The notes under the pieces: generated by a model
Seen by the model: the letters and a program-made list of their open reading frames with translations, nothing else
Database searches by the model: none
What the model was told of the DNA's origin: nothing
In this document: positions 51,356 through 62,935 of the stretch, piece by piece
Position numbering within the stretch: the first letter of the stretch is position 1
Layout: each line of letters starts with the position of its first letter
Translations under genes and position numbers: made by a program
Assembly: GCF_032854445.1 (NCBI RefSeq)
Contig: NC_088298.1
Coordinates: 13,067,504 to 13,131,503, forward strand
DNA from: Liolophura sinensis
Taxonomy: Eukaryota > Mollusca > Polyplacophora > Chitonida > Chitonidae
DNA length: 64,000 bases
Reading direction: 5' to 3'

Positions 51356-51365
51356 GTAGGCCTAC
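51356..51365. other. GTAGGCCTAC palindromic insertion, B unit 6 of 6
   Basis: Last instance, about six units after instance 5 and about 0.9 kb before the switch to array C. It is not seen in A or C. Confidence 0.85.
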
Positions 51366-52184
51366 CTTGTTTTTTCGATGTAGGAATGGTGTTGTTTTTT
51401 TCACACGTAGATAAATACATTGAGATTGTCTTGGACTTAGAGGTAAGACAATTGCTGGGTGAGTTAAATGGGCTTAGCCCAAAGATTTGACGTCTTCTGG
51501 GTTACCGAAGGGCACATAACTTATAGTCAAAAGTTGAATATAGTAATGACCAGTCGCGATGGTACATAGTACAGTGTAGCCGATTTCAATTAACAAAAAG
51601 ACCAGGCAAAAATGCAAAAGTGGAAAAACTGTTCCAGTGCTGCTGGTGACGGACTAATCCGACGTATTTTGTGACGAGAAATCGAATGGAGCAAACCGCG
51701 TTGCTCTCCGACCAATACTGTTGGCTGTAGCGACAATTGAATCATCATTAATGTCATAATCACGTGCCCAGCAACGGCTCTTTCTCCATGGAAACCAGGG
51801 AAATTTGCAATATTTTAAACAGCTGCCTATGCCTCGCCCAATTCCGCATCTTTTGGCACCTTATTGATGTGGGTCAGTGTTTAATTGTACTTTTTACAGC
51901 AGACTGTATCTAGTACCTTGTGTTTTTTATGTACAAATGGTGTGGTTTTTCTACATGTAGATAAAGACATTGAGATTATCTTGGACTTAGAAGTAAGACA
52001 ATTGCTGGGTGAGATAAATGAGCTTAGCCCAAAGATTTGACGCCTTCGGGGCTACCGAAGGGCACATAACTTATAGTCAAAAGTTGAATATAGTAATGAC
52101 CAGTCGCGATGGTACATACATAGTACAGTGTAGCCGATTTCAATTAACAAAAAGACCAGGCAAAAATGCAAAAGTGGAAAAACT

Positions 52185-52270
52185 GTTCCAGTGCTGCTGG
52201 TAAGAGGCTAATCCGACGTATTTTGTGACGAGAAATCGAATGGTGCAAACCGCGTTGCTCTCCGACCAAT
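52185..52270 (-). other. Switch point from subfamily B to subfamily C
   Basis: The last B-specific state is GTACATACATAGTACAG (52111-52129). The first C-specific states are CAATTCTTTTGGCTG and CAATTGTATGATC (52267-52300). The bases between are common to both subfamilies. The change is abrupt, within one unit and without foreign sequence, as expected from an exchange between homologous arrays. Confidence 0.75.
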
Positions 52271-53065
52271 TCTTTTGGCTGTAGCGACAATTGTATGATC
52301 ATTGATGTCAAGATGACGTGCCCATCAACGGCTCTTACTCCATGAAAACCAAGGAAATTTGCAATTTTTCAACAGCTGGAGGTGCCTGGCCCAATAACGC
52401 ATCTTTTGGCACCTTATTGATGTGGGTCAGTGTTCAGTTGTACTTTTTACAGCAGACTGTATCAAGTACCTTGTGTTTTTTATATACAAATGGTGTGGTT
52501 TTTTTAATTGTAGATAAAGACATTAAGTTTGTCTTCCACTTAGAAATAAGACAATTGCTGGGTGAGTTAAATGGGCTTGGCCCAAAGATTTGACGTCTTC
52601 TGGGCTACCGAAGGGCACATAACTTATAATCAAATGTTGAATATCGTAATGACCAGTCGCAATGGTACAAAGTAAATGTAGCCGATTTCAATTAGCAAAA
52701 AGACCAGGCAAAAATGCAAAAGTGGAAAAACTGTTCCAATGCTGTTGGTAAGAGGCTAATCCGACGTATTTTGTGACTAGAAATCGAATGGTGCAAACCG
52801 CGTTGCTCTCCGACCAATACTTTTGGCTGTAGCGACAATTGAATGATCATTTATGTCATAATCACGTGCCCAGCAACGGCTCTTACTCCATGGAAACCAA
52901 GGAAATTTGCAATTTTTTAACATCTGGGTATGCCTGGCCCAATAACGCATCTTTTGGTACCTGATTGATGTGGGTCAGTGTTCAATTGTACTTTTTACAG
53001 CAGACTATATCAAGTACCTTGTGTTATTTTATATACAAATGGTGTGGTTTTTCTACATGTAGATA
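52265..53065 (-). repeat. C block, copy 1 (offset 1645 bp)
   Basis: Shares rare states with 53905-54710: CAATTCTTTTGGC, GTCAAGATGACGTG, CCACTTAGAAATAAG, AAATGTTGAATATCGTAATG, CAGTCGCAATGG, TTTATGTCATAATC and TTAACATCTGGGTATGCC. The offset of 1645 bp equals three C units, so it reflects a three-unit block. In between, the units at 53305 and 53640 have other states. Confidence 0.72.
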
Positions 53066-53304
53066 AAGACATTGAGTTTGTCTTCGACTTAGAAGTTAGA
53101 CAATTGCTGGGTGAGTTAAATGGGCTTGGCCCAAAGATTTGACGTGTTCTGGGCTACCGCAGGGCACATAACTTATAATCAAAAGTTGAATATGGTAATG
53201 ACCAGTCGCGATGGTACATTGTAAATCTAGCCGATTTCAATTAGCAAAAAGACCAGGCAAAAATCCAAAAGTGGAAAAACTGTTAGAATGCTGTTGGTAA
53301 GAGG

Positions 53305-53852
53305 CTAATTTGACGTATTTTGTGACGAGAAATCTAATGGTGCAATTTGCGTTGCTCTCCGACCAATACTTTTGGCTGTAGCGACAATTGTATAATCATC
53401 GATGTCAAGATCACGTACCCAGCAACGGCTCTTACTCCATGGAAACCAAGGAAATTTGCAATTTTTCAACAGCTGGGGGTGCCTGGCCCAATTACGCATC
53501 TTTTGGCACCTTATTGATGTGGGTCAGTGTTCAATTGTGCTTTTTACAGCAGACTGTATCAAGTACCTTGTGTTTTTTATATACAAAGGGTGTGATTTTT
53601 TTAAATGTAGATAAAGACATTGAGTTTGTCTTCGACTTAGAAGTAAGACAATTCCTGAGTGAGTTAAATGGGCTTGGCCCAAAGATTTGACGTCTTCTGG
53701 GCTACCGAAGGGCACATAACTTATAATCAAAACTTGAAAATGGTAATGACCACTCACAATGCTTTATAGTAAATGTAGCCGATTTCAATTAACAAAAAGA
53801 CCAGGCAAAAATGCAAAAGTGGAAAAACTGTTTCAATGCTTTTGGTAACAGG
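53305..53852 (-). repeat. Representative C unit, 548 bp
   Basis: An intact C monomer between two consecutive landmarks. It has the A-like states GACGTCTTC and TTCGACTTAG and lacks the B-type ACAT duplication. It also has private changes, for example in the region matching the 12-bp palindrome, where TTTAAATGTAGATAA is read. Such private changes are commoner in C than in A. Confidence 0.75.
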
Positions 53853-53904
53853 CTAATCCGACGTATTTTGTGACGAGAAATCTAATGGTGCAAACCGCGT
53901 TACT

Positions 53905-54710
53905 CTCCGAGCAATTCTTTTGGCTGTAGCGACAATTGTATGATCATTGATGTCAAGATGACGTGCCCAGCAACGGCTCTTACTCCATGGAAACCAAGGA
54001 AATTTGCAATTTTTCAACAGCTGGAGGTGCCTGGCCCAATAACGCATCTTTTGGCACCTTATTGATGTGGGTCAGTGTTCAGTTGTACTTTTTACAGCAG
54101 ACTGTATCAAGTACCTTGTGTTTTTTATATACAAATGGTGATTTTTTTTTAAATGTAGATAAAGACATTGAGTTTGTCTTCCACTTAGAAATAAGACAAT
54201 TGCTGGGTGAGTTAAATGGGCTTGGCCCAAAGATTTGACGTCTTCTGGGCTACCGAAGTGCACATAACTTATAATCAAATGTTGAATATCGTAATGACCA
54301 GTCGCAATGGTACATAGTAAATGTAGCCGATTTCAATTAGCAAAAAGACCAGGCAAAAATGCAAAAGTGGAAAAACTGTTCCAATGCTGTTGGTAAGAGT
54401 CTAATCCGACGTATTTTGTGAGTAGAAATCGAATGGTGCAAACCGCGTTGCTCTAGGACCAATACTTTTATCTGTAGCGACAATTGTAGGATTATTTATG
54501 TCATAATCACGTGCCCAGCAACGGCTCTTACTCCATGGAAACCAAGGAAATTTGCAATTTTTTAACATCTGGGTATGCCTGGCCCAATAACGCATCTTTT
54601 GGCACCTTATTGATGTGGGTCAGTGTTCAATTGTATTTTTACAGCAGACTGTATCAAGTACCTTGTTTTATTTTATATACAAATGGTGTGGTTTTTCAAC
54701 ATGTAGATAA
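53905..54710 (-). repeat. C block, copy 2 (offset 1645 bp)
   Basis: Counterpart of the segment at 52265. It ends close to the internal deletion junction at 54727. Confidence 0.72.
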
Positions 54711-55175
54711 AGACATTGAGTTTGTCTTAGAAGCGACGACCGTTACTCCATGGAAACTCCATGTAAACCAAGGAAATTTGCAATTTTTCAACAGCTGGAG
54801 GTGCCTGGGTCAATTTCGCATCGTTTGGTACCTTATTGATGAGGGTCAGTGTTTGAATTGTACTTTTTACAGCAGACTGTATCAAGTACCTCGTGTTTTT
54901 TATATACAAAAGGTGTGCTTTTTCTACATGTAGATAAAGACATTGAGTTTGTCTTCGACTTAGAAGTAAGACAATTGCTGGGTGAGTTAAATGGGCTTGG
55001 TCCAAAAGTTTGACGTCCTCTGGGCTACCGAAGGGCACATAACTTATAATCAAAAGTTGAATATAGTAATGACCATTCGCGATGGTACATAGTAAATGTA
55101 GCCAATTTTCATTATCAAAAAGACAGAGCAAAAGTCCAAAAGTGCAAAAACTGTTCCAATGCTGCTGGTAAGAGC
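54401..55175 (-). repeat. C unit pair with about 320 bp deleted, copy 1
   Basis: Landmarks at 54401 and 55176 are 775 bp apart, one full unit plus 227 bp. The junction is at 54727-54738, where TTGTCTTAGAAG runs into CGACGACCGTTACTCC. Beside it CCATGGAAACT is followed by CCATGTAAACC, a short direct duplication. The deletion fuses two units out of register and opens a 140-codon frame, which I take as accidental. Confidence 0.82.
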
Positions 55176-56819
55176 CTAATCCGACGTATTTTGTGACGAG
55201 AAATCGAATGGTGCAAACCGCGTTGCTCTCCGACCAATACCTTTGGCTGTAGCAACAATTGAATGATCATTGATGTCATAATCACGTGCCCAGCAACGGC
55301 CCTTACTCCATGGAAACCAAGGAAATTTGCAATTTTTCAACAGCTGGAGGTGCCTGGCCCAATAACGCATCTTTTGGCACCTTATTGATGTGGGTCAGTG
55401 TTCAATTGTACTTTTTACAGCAGACTGTATCAAGTACCTTTTTTATTTTATGTACAAATGTTGTGGTTTTTCAACATGTAGATAAAGACATTGAGTTCGT
55501 CTTCGACTTAGAAGTAAGACAATTCCTGGGTGAGTTAAATGGGCTTGGCCCAAAGATTTGACGTCTTCTGGGCTACCGAAGTGCACATAACTTATAATCA
55601 AAAGTTGAATATAGTAATGACCAGTCGCGATGGTACATAGTAAATGTAGACTATTTCCATGAGCATAAAGACCAGGCAAAAATTCAAAAGTACAAAAACT
55701 GTTCCAATGCTGTTGGTAAGAGGCTAATCTGACGTATTTTGTGACGAGAAATCGAATGGTGTAAACCGCGTTGCTCTCCGACCAATACTTTTGGCTGTAG
55801 CGACAATTGAATGATCATTCATGTCAAAATCACGTGCCCAGCAACGGCCCTTACTCCATGGAAACCAAGGAACTTTGCAATTTTTCAACAGCTGCAGGTG
55901 CCTGGCCTAATTAGGCATCGTTTGGCACCTTATTGATGTGGGTCAGTGTTCAATTGTACTTTTTACAGCAGACTGTATCAAGTACCTTTTGTTTTTTATA
56001 CACAAATGGTGTGGTTTTTCAACATGTAGATAAAGACATTGAGTTTGTCTTCGACTTAGAAATAAGACAATTGCTGGGTGAGTTAAATAGGCTTGGCCCA
56101 AAGATTTGACGTCTTCTGGGCTACCGAAGGGCACATAACTTATAGTCAAAAGTTGAATATCGTAATCACCAGTCGCAATGCTACATAGTAAATGTAGCCG
56201 ATTTCAATTAGCAAAAAGACCAGGCAAAAATCCAAAAGTGGAGAAACTGTTCCAGTGCTGTTGGTAAGAGGCTAATCCGACGTATTTTGTGACTAGAAAT
56301 CTAATGGTGCAAACCGCGTTGCTCTCCGACCAATACTTTTGGCTGTAGCAACAATTGTATGATCATTGATGTCATAATCACGTGCCCAGCAACGGCTCTT
56401 ACTCCATGGAAACCAAGGAAATTTGCAATTTTTCAACAGCTGGATATGCCTGGCGCAATTGCGCATCTTTTGGCACCTTATTGATGTGGGTCAGTGTTCA
56501 ATTGTACTTTTTACAGCAGACTGTATCAAGTACCTTGCTTTATTTTACATACAAATGGGGTGGTTTTCTACATGTAGATCAAGACATTGAGTTTGTCTTC
56601 CATTGAGAAGTAAGATAATTGCTGGGTGAGTTGAATGGGCTTGGCTCAAAGATTTGACGTCTTCTGGACTACCGAAGGGCACATAACTTATAATCAAAAG
56701 TTAAATATAGTAATAACCAGTCGCGATGGTACATAGTAAATATAGCCGATTTCAATTAGCAGAAAGACCAGGCAAAAATCCAAAAGTAGAGAAACTGTTC
56801 AAATGCTGTTGGTAAGAGT

Positions 56820-57594
56820 CTAATCCGACGTATTTTGTGACGAGAAATCGAATTTTAAAAACTGCGTTGCTCTCCGACCAATACTTTTGGCTGTAGCGAC
56901 AATTGAATGATCATTGATGTCATAATCACGTGCCCAGCAACGGCTCTTACTCCATGGAAACCAAAGAAATTTGCAATTTTTCAACAGCTTTATATGCCTG
57001 GCCCAATTATGCATCTTTTGGCACCTTATTGATGTGGGTCAGTGTTCAATTGTACTTTTACAGCAGACTGTATGAAGTACCTTGTTTTATTTTATATACA
57101 AATGGTGTGGTTTTTCAACATGTAGATAAAGACATTGAGTTTGTCTTAGAAGCGACGGCCGTTACTCCATGGAAACTCCATGGAAACCAAGGAAATTTGC
57201 AATTTTTCAACAGCAGGAGGTGCCTGGCTCAATTTCGCATCGTTTGGTACCTTATTGATGAGGGTCAGTGTTCAATTGTACTTTTTACAGCAGACTGTAT
57301 CAAGTACCTCGTTTTTTTTATATACAAATGGTGTGCTTTTTCTACATGTAGATAAAGACATTGAGTTTGTCTTCGACTTAGAAGTAAGACAATTGCTGGG
57401 TGAGTTAAATGGGCTTGGTCCAAAAATTTGACGTCCTCTGGGCTACCGAAGGGCACATAACTTATAATCAAAAGTTGAATATAGTAATGACCAGTCTCGA
57501 TGGTACATAGTAAATGTAGCCGATTTTCATTATCAAAAAGACACAGCAAAAGTCCAAAAGTGCAAAAACTGTTCGAATGCTGCTGGTAAGAGTC
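56820..57594 (-). repeat. C unit pair with about 320 bp deleted, copy 2
   Basis: The same junction occurs at 57146-57157 (TTGTCTTAGAAG into CGACGGCCGTTACTCC), with the same short duplication CCATGGAAACTCCATGG. The distance from copy 1 is 2419 bp. Flanks also agree (TATTTTTACAGC-type shortened T run, GATGAGGGTCAGTG). The deleted unit was therefore copied as part of a larger block of about 2.4 kb. Confidence 0.82.
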
Positions 57595-58739
57595 TAATCC
57601 GACGTATTTTGTGACGAGAAATCGAATGGTGCAAACCGCGTTGCTCTCCGACCAATACCTTTGGCTGTAGCGACAATTGAATGATCATTGATATCATAAT
57701 CACGTGCCCAGCAACGGCCCTTACTCCATGGAAACCAAGGAAATTTGCAATTTTTCAACAGCTGGAGGTGCCTGGCCTAATTCCGCATCTTTTGGCACCT
57801 TATTGATGTGGGTCAGTGTTAAATTGTACTTTTTACAGCAGACTGTATCAAGTACCTTCTTTTATTTTATATACAAATGGTGTGGTTTTTCAACATGTAG
57901 ATAAAGACATTGAGTTTGTCTTCGACTTAGAAGTAAGACAATTGCTGGGTGAGTTAAATGGGCTTGGCCCAAAGATTTGACGTCTTCTGGGCTACCGAAG
58001 GGCACATAACTTATAATCAAAAGTTGAGTATAGTAATGACCAGTCGCGAAGGTACATAGTTAATGTAGCCGATTTCAATTAGCAAAAAGACACAGCAAAA
58101 ATCCAAAAGTGCAAAAACTGTTCCAATGCTGTTGGTAAGAGGCTAATCCGACGTATTTTGTGACGAGAAATCGAATGGTGGAAACTGTGTTGCTCTCCGA
58201 CCAATACTTGTGGCTGTAGCGACAACTGTATGATCATTGATGTCATAATCACGTGCCCAGCAACGGCCCTTACTCCATGGAAACCAAGGAAATTTGCAAT
58301 TTTTCAACAGCTGGAGGTGCCTGGCCCAATTAGGCATTGTTTGGCACCTTATTTATGTGGGTCAGTGTTCAATTGTACTTTTTACAGCAGACTGTATCAA
58401 GTACCTTGTGTTTTTTTATATACAAATGGTGTTGTTTTTCTACATGTAGATAAAGACATTGAGTTTGTCTTCGACTTAGAATTAAGACATTTGCTGGGTG
58501 AGTTAAATGGGCTTGGCCCAAAGATTTGACGTCTTCTGGGCTACCGAAGGGCACATAACTGATAATCAAAAGTTGAATATAGTAATGACCAGTCGCGATG
58601 GTACATAGTAAATGTAGACGATTTCCATTAGCAAAAAGACCAGGCAATAATCCAAAAGTAGAAAAACTGTTCGAATGCTGGTGGTAAGAGGCTAATCCGA
58701 CGTATTTTATGACGCGAAATCGAATGGTGCAAACCGCGT

Positions 58740-59980
58740 TGCTCTCCGACCAATACCTTTGGCTGTAGCGACAATTGTATGATCATTGAAGTCAAGATTA
58801 CGTGCCCAGCAACGGCTCTTACTCCATGGAAACCAAGGAAATTTGCAATTTTTCAACAGCTGGAGATGCCTGACCGAATTACACATCTTTTGGCACCTTA
58901 TTGATGTGGGTCAGTGTTCAATTGTACTTTTTACAGCAGACTGTATCAAGTACCTTGTGGTTTTTATATACAAATGGTGTGGTTTTTCTACATGTAGATA
59001 AAGACATTAAGTTTGTTTTCGACTTAGAAGTAAGACATTTGCTGGGTAAGTTAAATGGGCTTGGCCCAAAGATTTGACGTCTTCTGGGCTACCGAAGGGC
59101 ACATAACTTATAATCAAAAGTTGAAAAGAGTAATGACCAGTCGCGAAGGTACATAGTAAATGTAGCCGATTTTCATTAGCAAAAAGACAAAGCAAAAATC
59201 CAAAAGTGCAAAAACTGTTCCAATGCTGCTGGTAAGAGGCTAATCCGAGATATTTTGTGACGCGAAATCGAATGGTGCAAACCGCGTTGCTCTCCGACCA
59301 ATACCTTTGGCTGTAGCGACAATTGAATGATCGTTGATGTCGTAATCACGTGCCCAGCAACGGCCCTTACTCCATGGAAACCAAGGAAATTTGCAATTTT
59401 TCAACAGCTGGAGGTGCCTGGCCCAATTCCGCATCTTTTGGCACCTGACTGATGTGGGTCAGTGTTCAATTGTACTTTTTACAGCAGACTGTATCAAGTA
59501 CCTTGTGTTTTTTATATACAAATGGTGTGGTTTTTTTAAATGTAGATAAAAACATGGAGTTTCTCTTCGACTTAGAAGTAAGACAATTGCTAGGTAAGCT
59601 AAATGGGCTTGGCCCAAAGACTTGACGTCTTCTGGGCTACCGAAGGGCACATAACTTATAATCAAAAGTTGAATATAGTAATGACCAGTCACAACGGTAC
59701 ATAGTAAATGTAGACGATTTCCATTAGCAAAAACACCAGGCAAAAATCCAAAAGTAGAAAAACTGTTCCAATGCTGCTGGTAAGAGGCTCATCCGACGTA
59801 TTTTGTGACGAGAAATCGAATGGTGCAAACCGCGTTGCTTTCCGACCAATACCTTTGGCTGTAACGACAATTGTATGATTATTGATATCAAGATCACGTG
59901 ACCAGCAACGGCTCTTACTACATGGAAACCAAGGAAATTTGCAATTTTTCAACAGCTGGAGATGCCTGACCGAATTACGC
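58740..59980 (-). repeat. C dimer-type duplication, offset about 1097 bp
   Basis: The combination ACCTTTGGCTGTA, TCAAGAT(T/C)ACGTG, CAGCTGGAGATGCC and CCTGACCGAATTAC at 58750-58890 recurs at 59845-59975, two C units downstream. The unit between has CTGGAGGTGCC. This is a local two-unit period. Confidence 0.65.
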
Positions 59981-60970
59981 ATCTTTTGGCACCTTATTTA
60001 TGTGGGTCAGTGTTCAATTGTACTTTTTACAGCAGACTGTATCAAGTACCTTGTGTTTTTTATATAAAAATGGTGTGGTTTTAAAATGTAGATAAAAACA
60101 TTGAGTTTGTCTTCGACTTAGAAGTAAGACAATTGCTGGGTGAGTTAAATGGGCTTGGCCCAAAGATTTGACGTCTTCCGGGCTACCGAAGGGCATATAA
60201 CTTATAATCAAAAGTTGAATATAGTAATGACCAATCACAACAGTACATAGTAAATGTAGACGATTTCTATTAGGAAAAAGACCAGGCAAAAATCCAAAAG
60301 TGCAAAAACTGTTCCAATGCTGCTGGTAAGAGTCTAATCCGTCGTATTTTGTGACGAGAAATCGAATGGTGCAAACCGCGTTGCTCTCCGACCATTACTT
60401 TCGGCTGTAGTGACAGTTGTATGATCATTGATGTCAAGATCACGTGCCCAACAACGGCCCTTACTCCATGGAAACCAAGGAAATTTGCAATTTTTCAACA
60501 GCTGGAGGTGCCTGGTCCAATTCCGTATCGTTTGGCACCTTATTGATGTGGGTCAGTGTTCAATTGTACTTTTTACAGCAGACTGTATCAAGTACCTTGT
60601 TTTATTTTATATACAAATGGTGTGGTTTTTCAACATGTAGATAAAAACATGGAGTTTGTCTTCGACTTAAAAGTAAGACATTTGCTGGGTGAGTTAAATG
60701 GGCTTGGACCAAAGATTTGACGTCTTCTGGGCTACCGAAGGGCACATAACTTATAATCAAAAGTTGAATATAGTAATGACTAGTCGCGATGGTACATAGT
60801 AAATGTAGCCGATTTTCATTAGCAAAAAGACCAGGCAAAAATCCAAAATTGCAAAAACTGTTCCAATGCTGCTGGTAAGAGGCTAATCCGACGTATTTTG
60901 TGAAGAGAAATCGAATGGTGCAAACCGCGTTGCTCTCCGACCAATACCTTTGGCTGTAGCGACAATTGTA

Positions 60971-61330
60971 TGATCATTGAAGTCAAGATCACGTGCCCAG
61001 CAACGGCTCTTAGTCCATGGAAATCAAGGAAATTTGCAATTTTTCAACAGCTGGGCTTGGCCCAAAGATTTGACGTCTTCTGGTCTACTGAAGGGCACAT
61101 AACTTATAATCAAAATTTGAATATAGTAATGATGGTCACAACGGTACATAGTAAATGTAGACGATTTCAATTAGCAAAAAGACTAGGCAAAAATCCAAAA
61201 CTAGAAAAACTGTTTCAATGCTGTTGGTAAGAGGCTAATCCGACGTATTTTGTGACGAGAAATCGAGTGGTGCAAACCGCGTTGCTCTCCGACCAATATT
61301 TTTGGCTGTAGCGACAATTGAATGATCATT
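60971..61330 (-). repeat. Shortened C unit, about 197 bp deleted
   Basis: Successive TGATCATT landmarks at 60971 and 61323 are 352 bp apart. At 61045-61062 CAACAGCTGGG runs directly into CTTGGCCCAAAG, removing everything between those points of the normal unit. The joined ends share a short CTGG/TGGG match, compatible with a microhomology-mediated deletion. A smaller change, GATGGTCACAACGG near 61131, is also present. Confidence 0.82.
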
Positions 61331-62859
61331 TATCTCATAATCACGTGCCCGGCAACGGCCCTTACTTCATGGAAACCATGGAAATTTGCAATTTTTCAAC
61401 AGCTGGAGGTGCCTGGCTCAATTCCGCATCGTTTGGCACCATATTGATGTGGGTCAGTGTTCAATTGTACTTTTTACAGCAGACTGTATCAAGTACCTTC
61501 TTTTATTTTATATACAAATGGTGTGGTTTTTCAACATGTAGATAAATACATTGAGTTTGTCTTCGACTTAGAAGTAAGACAATTGCTGGGTGAGTTAAAT
61601 GTGCTTGGCCTAAAGATTTGACGTCTTTTGGGCTACCGAAGGGCACATAACTTATAATCAAAAGTTGAGTATAGTAATGACCAGTCGCGATGGTACATAG
61701 TAAATGTAGCCGATTTTCATTAGCAAAAAGACACAACAAAAATCCAAAAGTGCAAAAACTGTTCCAATGCTGCTGGTAAGAGGCTAATCCGACGTATTTT
61801 GTGACGCGAAATCGAATGGTGCAAACCGCGTTGCTCTCCGACCAACACCTTTGGCTGTTGCGACAATTGAATGATCATTGATGTCTTAATTACGTACCCA
61901 GCAACGGCCCTTACTCCATGGAAACCATGGAAATTTGCAATTTTTCAACAGCTGGAGGTGCCTGGCCTAATTAGGCATCGTTTGGCACCTTATTGATGTG
62001 GGTCAGTGTTCAATTGTACTTTTTACAGCAGACTGTATCAAGTATCTTGTGTTTTTTTTATATACAAATGGTGTGGTTTTTTTAAATGTAGATAAAGACA
62101 ATGAGTTTGTCTTCGACTTAGGAGTAACACAATTGCTGGGTGAGTTAAATGGGCTTGGCCCAAAGATTTGACGTCTTCTGGGCTATCGAAGGGCACATAA
62201 CTTATAATCAAAAGTTAAGTACAGTATTGACCAGTCGCGATGGTACATAGTCAATGTAGCTGGTTTTCATTAGCAAAAAGACACAGCAAAAATCCAAAAG
62301 TGCAAATACTGTTCCAATGCTGCTGGTAAGAGGCTAATCCAACGTATTTTGTGACGAGAAATCGAATGGTGCAAACCGCGTTGCTCTCCGACCAATACTT
62401 TTGGCTGTAGCGACAATTGAATGATCATTGATGCCATAATCACGTGCCCAGCAACGGCAATTACTCCATGGAAACCAAGGAAATTTGCAATTTTTCAACA
62501 GCTGGAGGAGCCTGGCCCAATTCCGCATCGTTTGGCACCTTATTGATGTGGGTCAGTGTTCAATTGTACTTTTTACAGCAGACTGCATCATGTACCTTGT
62601 TTTATTTTATATACAAATGGTGTGGTTTTTCAACATGTAGATAAAGACATTGACTTTGTCTTCGACTTAGAAGTAAGACAATTGCTGGGTGAGTTAAATG
62701 GGCTTGGCCCAAAGATTTGACGTCTTCTGGGCTACCGAAGGGCACATAACTTATAATCTAAAGTTGAATATAGTAATGACCAATCGCGATGGTACATAGT
62801 CAATGTAGCCGATTTTCATTAGGAAAAAGACACAGCAAAAATCCAAAAGTGCAAAAACT

Positions 62860-62935
62860 GTTCCAATGCTGCTGGTAAGATGCTAATCCGACGTATTTTG
62901 ATCATTGATATCAAGATCACGTGCCCAGCAACGGC
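62860..62935 (-). repeat. Shortened C unit, about 72 bp deleted
   Basis: TGATCATTG landmarks at 62422 and 62899 are 477 bp apart. At 62892-62905 CGTATTTTG runs into ATCATTGATATC, deleting the conserved stretch that normally includes GAGAAATCGAATGG and GCTCTCCGACC. A shared TG at the ends may be the microhomology. Confidence 0.82.

Larger units (their letters stand above)
33001..52230 (-). repeat. Satellite array B, about 35 units of about 553 bp, inverted relative to A
   Basis: This is the same satellite family read on the opposite strand. Successive copies of the same internal landmark lie at 37228, 37780, 38334, 38887, 39440 and 39993, a spacing of 552-554 bp. The extra 4 bp relative to A come from a duplicated ACAT in GGTACATACATAGTAC (A and C read GGTACATAGTA). 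Other diagnostic B states are TTGGACTTAGAA where A and C have TTCGACTTAGAA, GATTTGACGCCTTC against GATTTGACGTCTTC, CTGTATCTAGTACC against CTGTATCAAGTACC, TTTTGGCGCCTTAATG against TTTTGGCACCTTATTG, and AATCATCATT in place of the palindrome AATGATCATT. A minority of units (for example near 41180 and 43965) retain the A/C state at some of these sites. No gene was seen. Confidence 0.93.

Noticed and set aside
54511-54933. Open frame of 140 codons, and a similar one of 141 codons at 56930-57355
   Set aside because: Both arise only because the same internal deletion fuses two satellite units out of register. No start context, domain or homology is evident, and the second is a copy of the first.
61770-61830. 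Pol III-like A box (TGGTAAGAGGC) and B-box core (TCGAAT), suggesting a tRNA-derived SINE origin
   Set aside because: The A-box match is one base short, the B box matches only in its core, the spacing is about 35 bp rather than the usual 44 or so, and no tRNA fold, A-tail or CCA end is seen.
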